Below are positions 21,693 to 33,414 of a stretch of DNA of 64,000 bases, piece after piece. This stretch comes from Chenopodium formosanum (lineage: Eukaryota; Streptophyta; Magnoliopsida; Caryophyllales; Amaranthaceae). Location of the stretch: assembly GCA_024500155.1 (NCBI GenBank), contig CM044862.1, positions 27,679,501 through 27,743,500 of the forward strand, in the 5' to 3' direction. Each line of letters starts with the position of its first letter. The first letter of the stretch is position 1. The notes below the pieces were generated by a model. The model made no database searches. It saw only the letters and a list, made by a program, of their open reading frames with translations, and was not told where the DNA came from. The translations under genes were made by a program, and so were the position numbers.

Positions 21693-24600
21693 TGTAGGGA
21701 ATATTTCAAGCATTACCCCAAACTTGAACCCCACTGTGATCATACACTTAAGCATGGTGGTGTCCAAAAGGAAGGAAGATAAAGCAAAAGAGTCACCAAC
21801 AAGTTTTAGAAACTTGTAAACCATTCACAAGGTGAAGGTTACACCCCTTAACAATCCAGGAGATCGTCAACTCCAATAGGTCTGGAACCATGACTGGACG
21901 TTCGGGGATGAAGGTACAAATCCAATCTAAAAGAGAAAGAACCTGCCCTAATAATAGGCCTCTACTTTATTCTTCTCGTATTCATGTGCGCTTTCTGACT
22001 AACATGCAATCAATAGATTAACCCTAAACCTGTTTATCTATGTTGGTTGAATATTAATGCACGAATCAATCTATTATTGGCGACCACTTGAATTATAATC
22101 AAATTAACCCTAAACAAGATTATTAATTATCTTATTAAGCGTGATTACAAGTACCAATTCCCTTTAAACATGCATAAAAAGTGTGATCAAGCAATAACAA
22201 TAAATATAATCAAGAAACATAATAATAATAATTAAAATAATAACAATTATAATTAAAAATCATAGCAAGATCCTACGTATGATACTAACAAGATTAATAA
22301 CAAACCCTAGCATGTCACTAAACAATAAAGATTAAAGCTTTAACCCTAACGTGACACTAATATGATATTAAGAAAGAAAATGGGAAGCATCATAATAAGC
22401 ATACTTGATATTAGAACTTTTATTTATTACCCTAAACATGATACTAGGAAGCAATAAAATATCCTAACACGATACTAGGAATAACAATCTAAGCATGATT
22501 TCTATATCAATATCAATTAAACAATTAAAGTACTTACTTGGATGCCTCGTATCTCTTTCTAATAACAAAATACACACGTTAGTAACTTCAAGGAAAATAT
22601 ATAACAAACAATTAAATTAAATAATTGAAAGAGAGATTTGGGAAAGTTTAGACTAGCACTACGTGAAAAAATGAAATTGGCATCGGTTCAAACCCGACCT
22701 AAGGCACCGATCTGAACCGGTGCCAATGTGGGGGGTGTCAATAAGTGGTTTAAAAAGGCATCGGCTCAAACCGGTGCCAAAACTCGGAATTGGCACCGGT
22801 TAACCGGTGCCAAAAAAATCCCTTAAAAATATAATTCACTGTTTTTGGCACCGGTTAATCGGTGCCAAAAGTGCCAAAAAATTAATTTTTTTTAGTTAAA
22901 AATAAAATAAACTAAAATTAAATGAGAATACAAAACATAAATCGAACATCACAATCAATATAATCAAATCTGTTCAATATATATATAATCAAAAAAAATT
23001 TACAGTATAGATCAATAAAAAATTTACAACATATAAATCAAAATAAAAAAATTACAACATATAAATAAAAAAAAATTACAATATAAATAAAAAAAAATTT
23101 ACAACTGCACAATAAAAAAAACCCATACAACATCTAAATCAATATACTTGCATCTTGATTCTTCCATTTAAGATCTAAATCCATAAACCTGTGCCAATTA
23201 AAAAAACCAAAATGAATCGATTAACATGATTTAGTTGCGAAAAAAATAAAAAAAAACCCAGAAAATCGAAAAAAAAGAAAATCAGTTAAAAACCCAGAAA
23301 AAAACCCAGAACATCAGTTAAAAAGAATTGAACCCAGAAAATCAGTTAAAAAGAAAATAAAAAAAAAACCCTGAAAAAAAAACCGATTAAAATAAAAACC
23401 AAAATAAAAAATATGAAGAAAAAAAACCTAGTAAATAAAAAAATTTTGAGAGAAAAAACCCATAAATTAAAAAAAGTTCGAATTAAAATAAGTTTAAAAA
23501 TTGATTAACCGAACTAGAAAAAATCACTTAAAAAAACAAATCAAAATCGATTAAAATAAAAAATAAATCGATTAAAATAAAACAAAATTCGAAAATCAGT
23601 TAAAAACCCAGAAAATATAAAAATCAAATTAAAATCAAGAAATTATACCCTAACCTTGCTCATGCATGTGTTCGTGGTAGATTAAACCAAAATTTTTTGA
23701 AGAAACACATAAAAAATTTCGAAGACACTCATAAAATCAATTAAACCCAAAATCAACTTCGAACAAACCCAGATCAATTTGTATTAACCCAAAATAATCA
23801 ACTTCGAACAAACCCATAAAAAACACCCAAAAACGCATGCATTAACCCAAAATCAATTGTTGTAACAAAAAATTAACCCAGAAATCGAAAAACAAAATCA
23901 AAATCGAAAAAAAAAACAATCGAAATCCAAAAAAAAACCCAGAAATAGAAAAAAAAAATCAAAATTGAAAAAATTAACCCAGAAAAATCCACAAATCGAA
24001 AACACCCAAAAAAAAGAAATAATTGAACTCAAAAAAATTGAAATCGAAAGAAAAAGCAGAAACCTAGAAAAAAATTGAAATCTTAAAAAAAAAAAATCGA
24101 GAAATCGATAAAAAAAATCAAAATCGATTGAAAGAAGGGATTGAAAGAGAACGAGAAAGGGATTGAAAGAGGAGATGAGAATGAGAGCAGATGAAAGAGA
24201 AAGGGATGAGAGAGAGAGAATGACAGAGAGCGGCGAAAATTTTGTAAGTGAAATAGCTCAGGGTTTGAGTGGTATAACCATATAAATGGAATAAAAAAAA
24301 ATGCCGGTTTTTTTTAAAAGGATTGTCACCGGTTCAAACCAGTGCCCTTTGTACTTTTGGCACCAGTTTGAGCTGAACCGGTGTCATTTCTCTTTGTCTA
24401 AAAACCCGCCCATTTTTAGGCCGCTTTTTGCCATCGGTTTGGCTTGAACCGGTGGCATTTGGGGGTTGCCTTTTTGTATTTTTCTACTAGTGTATATTTG
24501 GGACCAAACCCTCAGAAATATCAAACCTTTCACGTCTAGGGCAAAGGCAACTTCGAATTATGCTAGGTGTGTCTAGATCTTGTGAATGCGGAATTTTGTG

Positions 24601-25428
24601 TTTTAGAAAAGGTTGGTTTAGAAAGAGAGAAAGAGAGAGAATCAAGAATTTCTTGATGAGAGTTGGTTCTTAAAAACAGAGGTCCTAGGAGGCTATCTAA
24701 AACAAAAATCAGTCGGAATATGATAAAAAAGGATCAGAATTTCAAAAAACATAAAACACGATGTTGTCACTACACAAGCCTCTATCGACGAGCGACATAG
24801 CCTGTCGCTGAGTGACAGACGTGTCGCCGCAGCGACAGGCCTGTCGCCAGGAGACAACATGTGGTGCGGCGCTGCAGACAATTTTTTCCCACGTTTTCAT
24901 ATGTTGATAAAAATTTAATCATACGAGGGGTAAAACTGTAATTTCCTTTAATACACTTCTTTTATTCTAAATAAAACTCTTAAAACTCAATTATCAATGC
25001 TAATCACATTAGGATTCAAAAGAACCTTCTAGAAGACTATAATCAATCCTAATTGCATTAGGATTATTAAATCATAATAGGCCCTCCTCTAGATCATTGG
25101 GCCGCATATAAAAATCACACCGGGCCCAATCTAGTAATTTGGCCATAACTTCCTCATTATTCATTGGAATTGGGCTTATAATATATCGTTGGAAAGATCT
25201 TTTTGAGCCTAATTGAACTACACTATTATTGAACCCTTTGCATGTTCCAAACTAAACTGGATTAGCTATTTTCATAAAATAGGTTTTCAAAAACAGAGAG
25301 AAAGAAGAGAATTAAAACTAACCGCAACACTAGACTTTTCACACTTTCACTTCATTCGATTATGGTTCGACTTGAAAAGTATTCATCATTGGGTTTGGTT
25401 TTTGGGTAGACATAAATGGGTGTCTACA
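21693..25428 (-). repeat. 3' LTR of M2, interrupted by a CACTA element
   Basis: In reverse it begins TGTAGACACCC at 25428 and ends TTCCCTACA at 21693. Without the transposon it is about 1.9 kb, as in A. M-type palindromes lie at 24780-24860, for example TGTCGCTGAGTGACA at 24803-24817. The conserved hairpin is at about 21799-21820. Confidence 0.88.
22657..24492. mobile_element. Non-autonomous CACTA-type DNA transposon
   Basis: The ends are CACTACGTGAAAAAATG and, in reverse, CACTAGTAGAAAAATAC. Multiple subterminal AACCGGTGCCAA-type repeats occur in both orientations near each end, as is usual for CACTA/EnSpm elements. The 1.8-kb body is A-rich with no transposase. Flanking trinucleotides are TAG and TAT, an imperfect 3-bp duplication. 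Confidence 0.8.
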
Positions 25429-25442
25429 GAAGCCCCCACTTT
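25429..25442 (-). other. Polypurine tract of M2
   Basis: GAAGCCCCCACTTT on the plus strand is the reverse complement of the shared PPT and abuts the LTR start. Confidence 0.88.
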
Positions 25443-27100
25443 GACTGAGTTTGGAGAAACGCCAGTTTTTAAAACAAAAGTCAAAGTATCAATAAGGACG
25501 GAGAATGATTCAGAACGTTCTGCGATCCTAAATCACTCTTGTAATGCCGATACCTACAAACTAGCATCAGTTAAAATAGATAAGAGAGTTAAGAAACGCG
25601 TATCTTGCACCGTCGAGCACACGTCTCTGGAGGTAACCGATTTGTTGCTGCATTTGTCGTTGTGACAACCTTCCACAAGCTAGGGAACGCCATCTTGCTG
25701 TTTTGATGTTCACTCTTCTCTCAACAGCGGAGCTTTTTTGATATGTCCACGCGTCTCTGATTAAATATTTTTGAATGATATGCCCACGCGTCTATGAGCA
25801 AAGATCTTCGATGATATGTTCACGCGTCTCTGAACGAAGAGCTTCTTTTTGTTTGTCGATCTTCCTCAAGCTAGGGGATACCGCCTGAAGACTGCCACGC
25901 TTGTAACTTCCTCCAATTCTCCTATGTTGTCTTATACAAGCTAGAGAACCCTATCAAAGATTGCTTCACCTGAAAGGATCTTCTAGCGCTTTGTGACCAT
26001 CTTCCGCAAGCCAGGGAACATGATCAAAGATTGCTTTGCGTGAAGCCATCCTCATTTGTTGTGATAATACTCTAAAGAGTATCACCGAAGAACAACGCTT
26101 GTCGATCCTTTAAAATTCGCTTGAACTTTACTTTTGCTATGCCAGTGCGTTGGCGCTTTCGCTGCTTGTGAACTAGTATGTCGGTGCTTCTGTTGTTTGT
26201 GAACCAGTATGTCAATGTCTTTGCTGTTTATTAACCATTATGTCGGTGCCTTTGCGGTGAGCCAATGTTTAGGCACTTTAAGCTAAGTGAGACGATCATT
26301 TATCAGGTCGATCACTTAATGCGATTGTAACCGAGCCGATTACTGAATCTTGTCAAATTGCTTAGAGGGGCTAACTGGCGTACCATGGAACCCAAAATTA
26401 CTGTACGAGGTCGAAATAATCGTTCTAAGAGGCTTCGCGTTCTGTCACCACTGCAACGTCACTAGCGCAGCGATTTTTCCCTGTCGCTCGACGATAGAGC
26501 TGTCGAGCGATTGCCTAGCAACGCTGCTGTCGAGATTTTTGCATAAATCCCCTTTCTTCCTCATTTTACTGCTACTGCTTTTGTTCATTCGAGTTCGCCG
26601 CGAAAAACTTCGAATTACTCATTCTCGCTCGTTTCTCAACCAAATTCGCTCAAATTTGTTGCAAATCAAAGCTTTGTTCATCTAGTTTGTTGATCTATGT
26701 AAGTTTTTTCCAAAATCACTCGAATTTTGATGAATTTTGCACATGTTTATTCACGAATTTCTTGAAAATTTGAAATTTATATTGTTCAATTTGCTTTGTT
26801 TGTCAAATTTTATGCCATGAAATTGCTTTATTATGTTTATACATTGCCTTGGGAGTATTTTGAGACTTGTTTGACTCAATTTGGTGAAGAAACGAACGAT
26901 TCATCATTGTTGAACGTCTTAAGGTCCGGAGAACAATGTGGCTCTTTGTTGATGTTTTTTCTAGCAATCCATGTCCAATTTGTCACAATAATTATCATAA
27001 TATTGTAAAAAAATTGTTTGGTTGCTTGAAAAATGCCATATATGCTTGAATTGAAATTGTGCTCTATTTTAGTACTACATACTCTGTTTTTTGCGAACAT
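25443..27100 (-). other. M2 3' UTR and upstream region of aORF2
   Basis: No gene. It contains three reverse copies of the CACGCGTCTCTG repeat core (25745-25835) and conserved PPT-proximal sequence. An M-type cluster at 26465-26530 includes an inverted repeat TCGCTCGA (26484-26491) / TCGAGCGA (26503-26510). CATAAATC at 26542-26549 is a weak TATA candidate. The frames at 25213-25665 and 26350-26685 are not conserved. Confidence 0.6.
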
Positions 27101-27106
27101 AGTATC

Positions 27107-27127
27107 ATGCGGCTAGGCGAACCTTAG
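27107..27127 (+). promoter_or_regulatory. Conserved upstream mini-ORF of aORF2 (M2)
   Basis: ATG CGG CTA GGC GAA CCT TAG encodes MRLGEP. The left arm ATAGTATC and right arm GATACTAT flank it and could pair perfectly over 8 bp. A solo LTR now separates it from aORF2. Confidence 0.6.
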
Positions 27128-27170
27128 ATACTATAGAGCCTTAATTTTTGTCAAATTTTCACAATATAGT

Positions 27171-29383
27171 TGTAGACACCTAAAAATGTCTCCCCAAAAC
27201 CAAACCCGTTGATGAACACCTTTCACCGCCATTATTGGTCGAGTTGAGTATTTAATCTTTGGAGTGCTTAAATCCATGTTCTATCCAATATATTTCATGA
27301 ACCAATCCAATTTCTAGCTCATTTCCCTAAACCATAACCTATTTTCCACTTTTCGTGTCCACATCGCAAAACTGAGAGAAACTGATTTTATGGCTATAAA
27401 ATTTTGATCCAATTATTATTTTGTTGGATAGGCCTTTAAATAATATTTCCAACCATATATCATAAGCCCAATTCCGAGCTATAACGAAAAAGATATGAGC
27501 AAAACATTAAACTCGGCCCAAAACCGACACCGTTCTACTAAAACAGCCATATCTTACAATCTACAAATTATTTTGACCTAATTCCAATTGGGTTGAAAAG
27601 TAGACTTGATAAGCTTTCCAATGATATACTATATGATTTATTCTGAGTTACGGATCAAAAGTTATGATGATTTTAAAAACGGGTAAAAAACTGGAATTAC
27701 CGCGCAACAGCTAAAATGCCGCGACGCGGTAAGATCTGACGTGGCACGGGAGAAATTCCCGTGACACGGTAATTTGGAGGGCATTTTCATGTTTTTTAGT
27801 GCCCCGTGACTTGGCATAAGTACCGTGACCCGGCGCCATATGCCGTGACACGGTGGACTTTGCCGCGTCACGGCGTTTTCTGCCGTGTCACGGTGGGTTG
27901 CTGCCGTGTCACGGTGCTTAAAACTTTCCCGCGTCACGGGGAACTTTACCGCGACACGGGAATTAGTGCTGTGTCACGGTAGGAATTCCCGTGTCACTGT
28001 GCCAGTACTGTGACACGGGACAACTCCGTGTTTTTTCCGCGTAATCCCTTCACGCGTTTTTACTCCCGTAGGTCAAATATTTCCCGCGTCACTCTATTTT
28101 TCCCCGTGTCACGGTACAGTCTGACCGTGTCACGGTACAGTCTGACCGTGTCACGGTACAGTCTGACCGTGTCACGGTACAGTCTGACCGTGTCACGGTA
28201 CAGTCTGAACGTGTCACGGTACAGTCTGACCGTGTCACGGTACAGTCTGACCGTGTCACGGTACAGTCTGACCGTGTCGCGGTAGCCTTTTTTAGGGTTT
28301 TTATCTTTTTAGGGTTCCGTGTGTTCCCTCTGCACATTTTCCCTATAAATACCCCCCTCCTTTCTGCAGTTCGGGGCAGCAATAATCATTCTCTCTCACC
28401 TTGCACCAAAAATCATCCTCTTCTCTCTCTTTAACCTAATTTCTAGCCTCCTTATTCTTCCATAATAATTCCCCTAAGCACTCCAAGGAGTCTATACTTA
28501 ACCCGAGGTTCCGTCCTTAAACCAAGGCGTGAAAGGTACAAATAACTGAGGGTTTGGATCAAATCAATTCTACTTTTTATTTAATTTAATTTTCATTTAC
28601 TTTATTATTTTTATTGAAGTTACTAACAATTTATTCATGATGTACCAATTTAAAGGAACGCGCGAAATGTGAGTAATTAATTAATTTAATTACTTATTTT
28701 ATTTTTATATTGCTAGTATCATGATTAGGTTATTTTATATTTGATTTGACTAACGCTATTATTGTTGAATTGCTTTCAATATTAATGTTTATTTTATTAT
28801 ATTTATGATCACCATATTGCATGTTTAAAGGGAATATGTAATTGAAAATCACGTCTAATAAGATAATTTGGACAACCGGCTTAGGATCCTTTTTAATCTT
28901 GTTATTAATTGAAGTGATCACCAATATTTTAGAATAATGTGTGCATTAATATTCAACCAATTTAGTTAAATAATAGTTTGGAGCGAATTGAATATTTTGT
29001 TTGTATGCCTTTGAGATCACAGGAATGCTTTTCACTATAAGAATCGAGTAGAGGCCAATACGGGCAAATGTGACTCCATGACTCACTTCGTACCATCATC
29101 CCCGATCCTCCTTTCGTGGTTCCGAACCATATGGAGTTAGTAATCTCATGGATTATGAATGGGGTGTAACCTTCACGGGTCAATCGTTGTTGCCTATCGT
29201 TGTCCCTTATCGTGGTTGCCTTTTTTATGATCCGTGAACGGTTTACAAGTTCCACAAAAACTTGTTGGCGGCTCCCTACTTTCCTTGTCCCTAATCGTAT
29301 TATGTCAATTCCCACTTCCTATGAGTGCCAAGCATATTCACAACATGCTTTTTAACGTAGGCGCACTTCGAACGACGCCTACA
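27171..29383 (+). repeat. Solo B-type LTR
   Basis: 2.2 kb, TGTAGACACC...CGCCTACA, with perfect duplication ATAGT on both sides (27166-27170, 29384-29388) and no internal region. That marks a solo LTR left by LTR-LTR recombination. Its TATA box is at 28344-28351, directed toward the aORF2 ATG, which starts right after the right-hand duplication. Confidence 0.93.
28104..28282 (+). repeat. 21-bp tandem array of the B palindrome
   Basis: Nine CCGTGTCACGG-type motifs sit at exact 21-bp spacing, separated by TACAGTCTGA. Copy 6 has lost one outer base and copy 9 reads CCGTGTCGCGG. The array lies directly upstream of the LTR TATA box. B1's LTRs have dispersed copies here instead, so this is a local amplification. 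Confidence 0.92.
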
Positions 29384-29388
29384 ATAGT

Positions 29389-31752
29389 ATGACTAGAAAG
29401 CGAGGTTCCGGTTCTTGGTCCCCGAGACACACGACAGGATCATGAGCCCGTCCAGGAGGACGCCAACCTGTCCACCTCTCTTGGTCCATTCCTTGAGTGG
29501 GACGAGCGGACGTTGTTCTTTGCCCTCGAGTACCACATTTTAGAGAAGGTGCGTCGCGGGATTGTGAGTGATAGGACGCGTAGCCATGGCTCAGGCAATG
29601 ACACCATGGGCAAGCTGTACAATAAGTATTTCACCAGTGATGAGGGGCTGCGACTTCTTTGGGAGTCTTGTTGGATGACTGCCCTGCTCCGGGCCATAGA
29701 GGCCATGTACTCGTTCGACACAGGCCACCACGTGGTTTGCGCTTTGGTGGAGTTCTTCTGGGACACCACCAACACGTTTCACTTTCCTTAGGGTGAGATG
29801 ACTGTCACCCCAGCTGACTTCAACCTCATCTCGGGACTAGAGTTCCGCTCGACCGCGCTGCCGTTCTACAACTCTATTAGTGTTTTCTCGCTTGTGGTCG
29901 AGGAGTTGTTGGGTCCGATTGCTTTTTGGGCCCGTGCTGAGGTGGAGCCATCACGATTTAGCTCCAAGTGCATTCGCCAGTCGAGTCTGGCGATGGCTTT
30001 AGAGGACGATGCGACCACCCGAGAGCTGCGGGTGCGCATCTTTGCGCTTATTTTGCTATCAGGGACATTTTCCCTTAACAAGGGTAGTCGGGTGCTGCTT
30101 TACTACCTACCTGCTCTCCGCGATCTTCAACTGATCGGGACATACGATTGGGCCAACTTGGCCAATGCTGACTTTCTACGAGGATTGCAAGACTCCTATC
30201 GACATCGGTCTTACATAGGAGACATCGCTCTCTCTTGCTTCTGGAGAGTCGTAGAGGAATACTTCATCTCTTTAAAAGTTAGCTCTAAACACTTATTAGC
30301 ACCTGCTGATATCTCTTTGTCTTGGTTAATTTGGTTCTACGAGTATTTTCATTCGCTTGCGTCGGCGAGACCATCTCCACGCGAGCTCCCTGTTGGCGCC
30401 TATTGGGGAGGTCGCTTTAGTAACCAGGTGACTACTGCCCGTGTCCGAGAGCTGATCCTCTCGGTATGTTCTCTTTGCATAGCTGACATATTTGTATTGC
30501 TTTTGGTAGAGCTTTATCTTATAGACATTGTTTGTAGGAGCCTGATGCATTATACAGGCCATGGGGCGGTTTGGTTATTCTTGCGCTGTCTGCGTAGTAC
30601 ACTGCTGAGTGTCGCTACTTCCAGGGGACGTATGAGGCGGCGGCGTACCTAGGAGAGAGAGTTGCTATTCAGCACTCCTCAGAGATTTTTGTCGTCCCTG
30701 CTCCTCCGCCACTCCACATGTTCCATGACAAGATGCTGCTCAACTTATAGGAGAGGTCGCCTGCTGGTACCCCTTGGCGATCTCATGCTAGCTCGGGGCA
30801 ATGCTACGAGGAGGATTTGCTGCTTTTGTTAGCTCTGGCCCCTGTTTTCTCAAAGGAGGCGGCACTATGATTTATATCTTTTATCTTTTTGCTAAGTAGC
30901 CCCCAAGTGGTACTTTATTCACTTTGATTTGCTTTTTGCCAGACCGAGCCTAATGAGTTCGTTCCCCCTCGTATGTCCATCCACTATTAGGGGAAATACA
31001 AGCCTACTAAGGAGATGATCGCTCCAGATCCAGAGGATCAGCGTTTCGTGGAGTGTTCTATCCCTCGCCACCAGACTCGGGTGAGTTATTTATTTTCTAT
31101 TTGTTTATATCTTTCTTGTATTGTTACTGACTTTATTTCTTTGACAGTTCTCGCGCAAGGTGGTTACAGCGATGGCGAGGTGCATAGACGCCTTTCGGAG
31201 CCAGCTAGTGCGGATGAGGAACGTAGCTTCTTGTCGTCGCGACGACACTGTTCGGGAGGTAGCTTTTCCTCTTTATTTTTGCATTGTTTATGCTTCTATT
31301 TTCTTTGCATCTGACTTGATTTTTTTTTTGCAGGGACAACCTATTCCTTCCCGTACTCGGACGAGACCTGAGGTTTAGAGAAAGTCGGCTAGGTCTCGCT
31401 CGAGGCGTCGCCGCACTACTTCCGGTGGTCGGGGTGGCTGATCTAATGCTGCCCGGACCGAGGCGGGCTCGGGCTCTTCATCTGAGAGTGCACAGGCTGG
31501 CCGATGGGCCAGGGAGAGGCGACATCGGCTCCGGTAGGTGGTGGGACGTACGAGGTCGAATCGTCGTCGCAGCAGCCTCCGCAGCCTTAGCCTTTGCTGA
31601 TTTATCACCAGGGTGACCTTGGGTGGACTGGTCCTGAGTTGAGTTTCCCTCATCCTGGTGAGACCGGAGCTGGTGGGGAGAATACTCTTCGATCTGTGCA
31701 GTTCTTTGATATGATGAACATACCTCATCATCTGCGTCCTCTAGCGCCATAG
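29389..31752 (+). pseudogene. aORF2 of M2: plant-mobile-domain-like antisense gene
   Basis: The ATG at 29389 is adjacent to the solo-LTR duplication. The Arg/Ser-rich N-terminus is frameshifted by codon 19. The core LVEFFWDTTNTFHFP is followed by a TAG where other copies have Trp (about 29790). A long frame resumes with VTPADFNLISGLEF. Both splice sites of intron 1 are destroyed (donor GT to GA, acceptor lost), so the intron reads through in frame in the 284-codon stretch ending at 30652. Later introns keep recognisable sites, for example donors near 31080 and 31258. The C-terminal basic, Ser-rich exon ends at TAG 31750-31752. Confidence 0.65.
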
Positions 31753-31924
31753 TTGTACCTGTGTTTATTTATTTTGACTTTTATAGGACTTTGCCTAACC
31801 GATTCATTTGTTAGACACATTTGTTAGACATATTTTGTATATACAGACAATTATTCATTATGACTGTATTATCTTTGAATTTATTTTTCATTTTTATGTG
31901 TATATGAGTGTATGTGCAAAAATT

Positions 31925-32010
31925 ATGATTAATTTTGTGGAAAAATTTCCGCCATCTTTATTACTAATGGAGGGTATCCGACTTTCTCCCCCAAAAAGAA
32001 AAAATGAAAA
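31925..32010 (+). other. Conserved block downstream of aORF2 (M2)
   Basis: GGGTATCCGACTTTCTCCCC lies here, the same position and orientation relative to aORF2 as in M1 7664-7746. Confidence 0.55.
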
Positions 32011-32189
32011 ATAAATCAGACTTAAAACAAACCTAAATTTAATTAAGTTTGAATAAATCCAAAAAGAAAAGAGAAGGACAATATATTAAATTAATATATA
32101 TAGGGTATTTGAACAAAGGGAAAAATTGTAAAGTCATTGTACGAATTCCAATCATAGCCAGAAAAACGCGGTTTGCATAGCACGTTGAG

Positions 32190-32338
32190 GAAGCGCTGCA
32201 GCGACGCGTGTCGCCACGCGTTTTGCGCTATCGCCGAGCGTTGCTTCCGCGCAGGCGACAGGCTTGTCGTTTGGCGCTGCAGTGTGCTTCCTCTAAATCC
32301 TTTTCAGAGTCAAACTGCATCAATTTTGTATATAAATA
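32190..32338 (+). promoter_or_regulatory. aORF1 promoter region of M2: M-type half-sites plus TATA
   Basis: Clustered GTCGCC, GGCGACA and GCGCTGCAGCG words lie at 32190-32285. TATAAATA is at 32331-32338, 73 bp before the chosen ATG (32411). Confidence 0.6.
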
Positions 32339-32410
32339 GCCCCCTAATCTACCTATTTTATGTATAATTTGAACAGATTAATTATAATCTTAGTTTCTCA
32401 ACAAATAATC

Positions 32411-33414
32411 ATGTTTTTAGCTACTAAGAGTTTTAGCAATTTCACTCGTGAATGGTGTCGGTCTTTAACTGCTAAAGAAAGAAAAGAACTCGACTGTTTT
32501 CACATGGGAGGTATTTATGGTATTAAGGGGGTAGATCTTGATATAGATTTTATTTATACCGCCTTAGAATATTGGGACACAGATACACGTTGCTTTAGAT
32601 TAGGGTGTGATGAAATTAGCCCTAAACTGGAAGAATTTGGTGCCATCCTAGGCTTCTCTTCATTAGATCTTGCAGTAATCCCTAGAGTAAATGAATATTA
32701 TTATAAAGATTTTGAGCGCTTCTTTAATTTAAGAGACAGAGATCTAACAAATATTGTAGATGATAGTGTAGTTAGTCTAAAAGAATTTGCACGCCACTAC
32801 TTTGATAGACCTTATTCTGAATCTTTTCATGTTTATAGTGGAAGGGCTTTTCTCTTTTGCATGCTGAACTAATATCTTCTCACTAGTGGTAGAACTAATG
32901 AGGGTCAAGCAATTATATTAACTGTTTTGGAGCAAATTAAATCTGGAAGAAATCTAATGCCATTAATTGTTGGAGAGACTATGCTTAGTCTTGATGAATT
33001 AAAGAAAAATCCAAAAGCACCTTTTCGGGGCTCTCCAATTTTTTTACAGGTAGAAAAATAATATTTTTAATTATAGAAATAAAAAACATATCATTGTATA
33101 GTAATACTAATTTATTTGCATTGAATTTTTTTGCAGATATGGCTAATGGAGAGACTAGAATTAATTAGTCCTCCTGACAATATTAGAAAATATACTCCAA
33201 ATTGTTTTGTGAGGCAAAAGAAACCCTTCTCTAAGATGGGGCGCCATGAGTGGAATAAAGTCTTTGCTTCTTGCAACTTTGCTATCAAGTGGGTCGTCCC
33301 ATGGTGGAAAATAGAGAAGATGGTTGGTGTCAACAAGCAACCCTTCTGCCGTCTTCCAAGCTTAACCAAGATGACTTTTTATTATCTCTGTAGGGTAAAA
33401 AGGCAATACAGTCT
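32411..33414 (+). pseudogene. aORF1 of M2, truncated by B2
   Basis: Exon 1 is 32411-33049, intron 33050-33136 (87 bp, GT-AG), and exon 2 runs from 33137 to truncation at 33414. The start at 32411 matches the MSLATK start of A; an upstream in-frame ATG at 32360 is in the 5' UTR. Exon 1 contains YWDTDTRCFRLGCDEISP and EEFGAILGF. One premature stop (32870-32872) interrupts an otherwise open exon 1. Exon 2 opens IWLMERLELISPPDNI and joins in phase 0. B2 inserted after a VKRQYSL-encoding position and removed the C-terminal third. Confidence 0.68.

Larger units (their letters stand above)
21693..33414 (-). mobile_element. M2: minus-strand Tat element, 3' half
   Basis: Plus-strand order is 3' LTR (reverse), PPT, 3' UTR, uORF, solo B LTR, aORF2, aORF1, then truncation by B2 inside aORF1 exon 2. 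It inserted into M1 just past the aORF1 stop. It carries M-type palindromes in its LTR and upstream of both antisense genes. Its pol and 5' LTR are beyond B2, outside the window. Confidence 0.8.

Noticed and set aside
22900..24250. Coding content inside the CACTA element
   Set aside because: A-rich low-complexity sequence; no transposase motif on either strand.
21693..25428. M1 and M2 as one element with LTR directly joined to aORF1
   Set aside because: The LTR is preceded by a PPT on its other side and is not followed by a PBS, so it is the 3' LTR of a separate insertion next to M1 aORF1.
26350..26685. 111-residue hydrophobic protein
   Set aside because: It lies in the M2 aORF2 upstream region, overlaps the palindrome cluster and is not conserved in A, M1 or B2.
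28010..28285. Repetitive protein with SRYSL repeats
   Set aside because: Both strands are open only because the 21-bp unit is a multiple of three; this is the palindrome array of an LTR.
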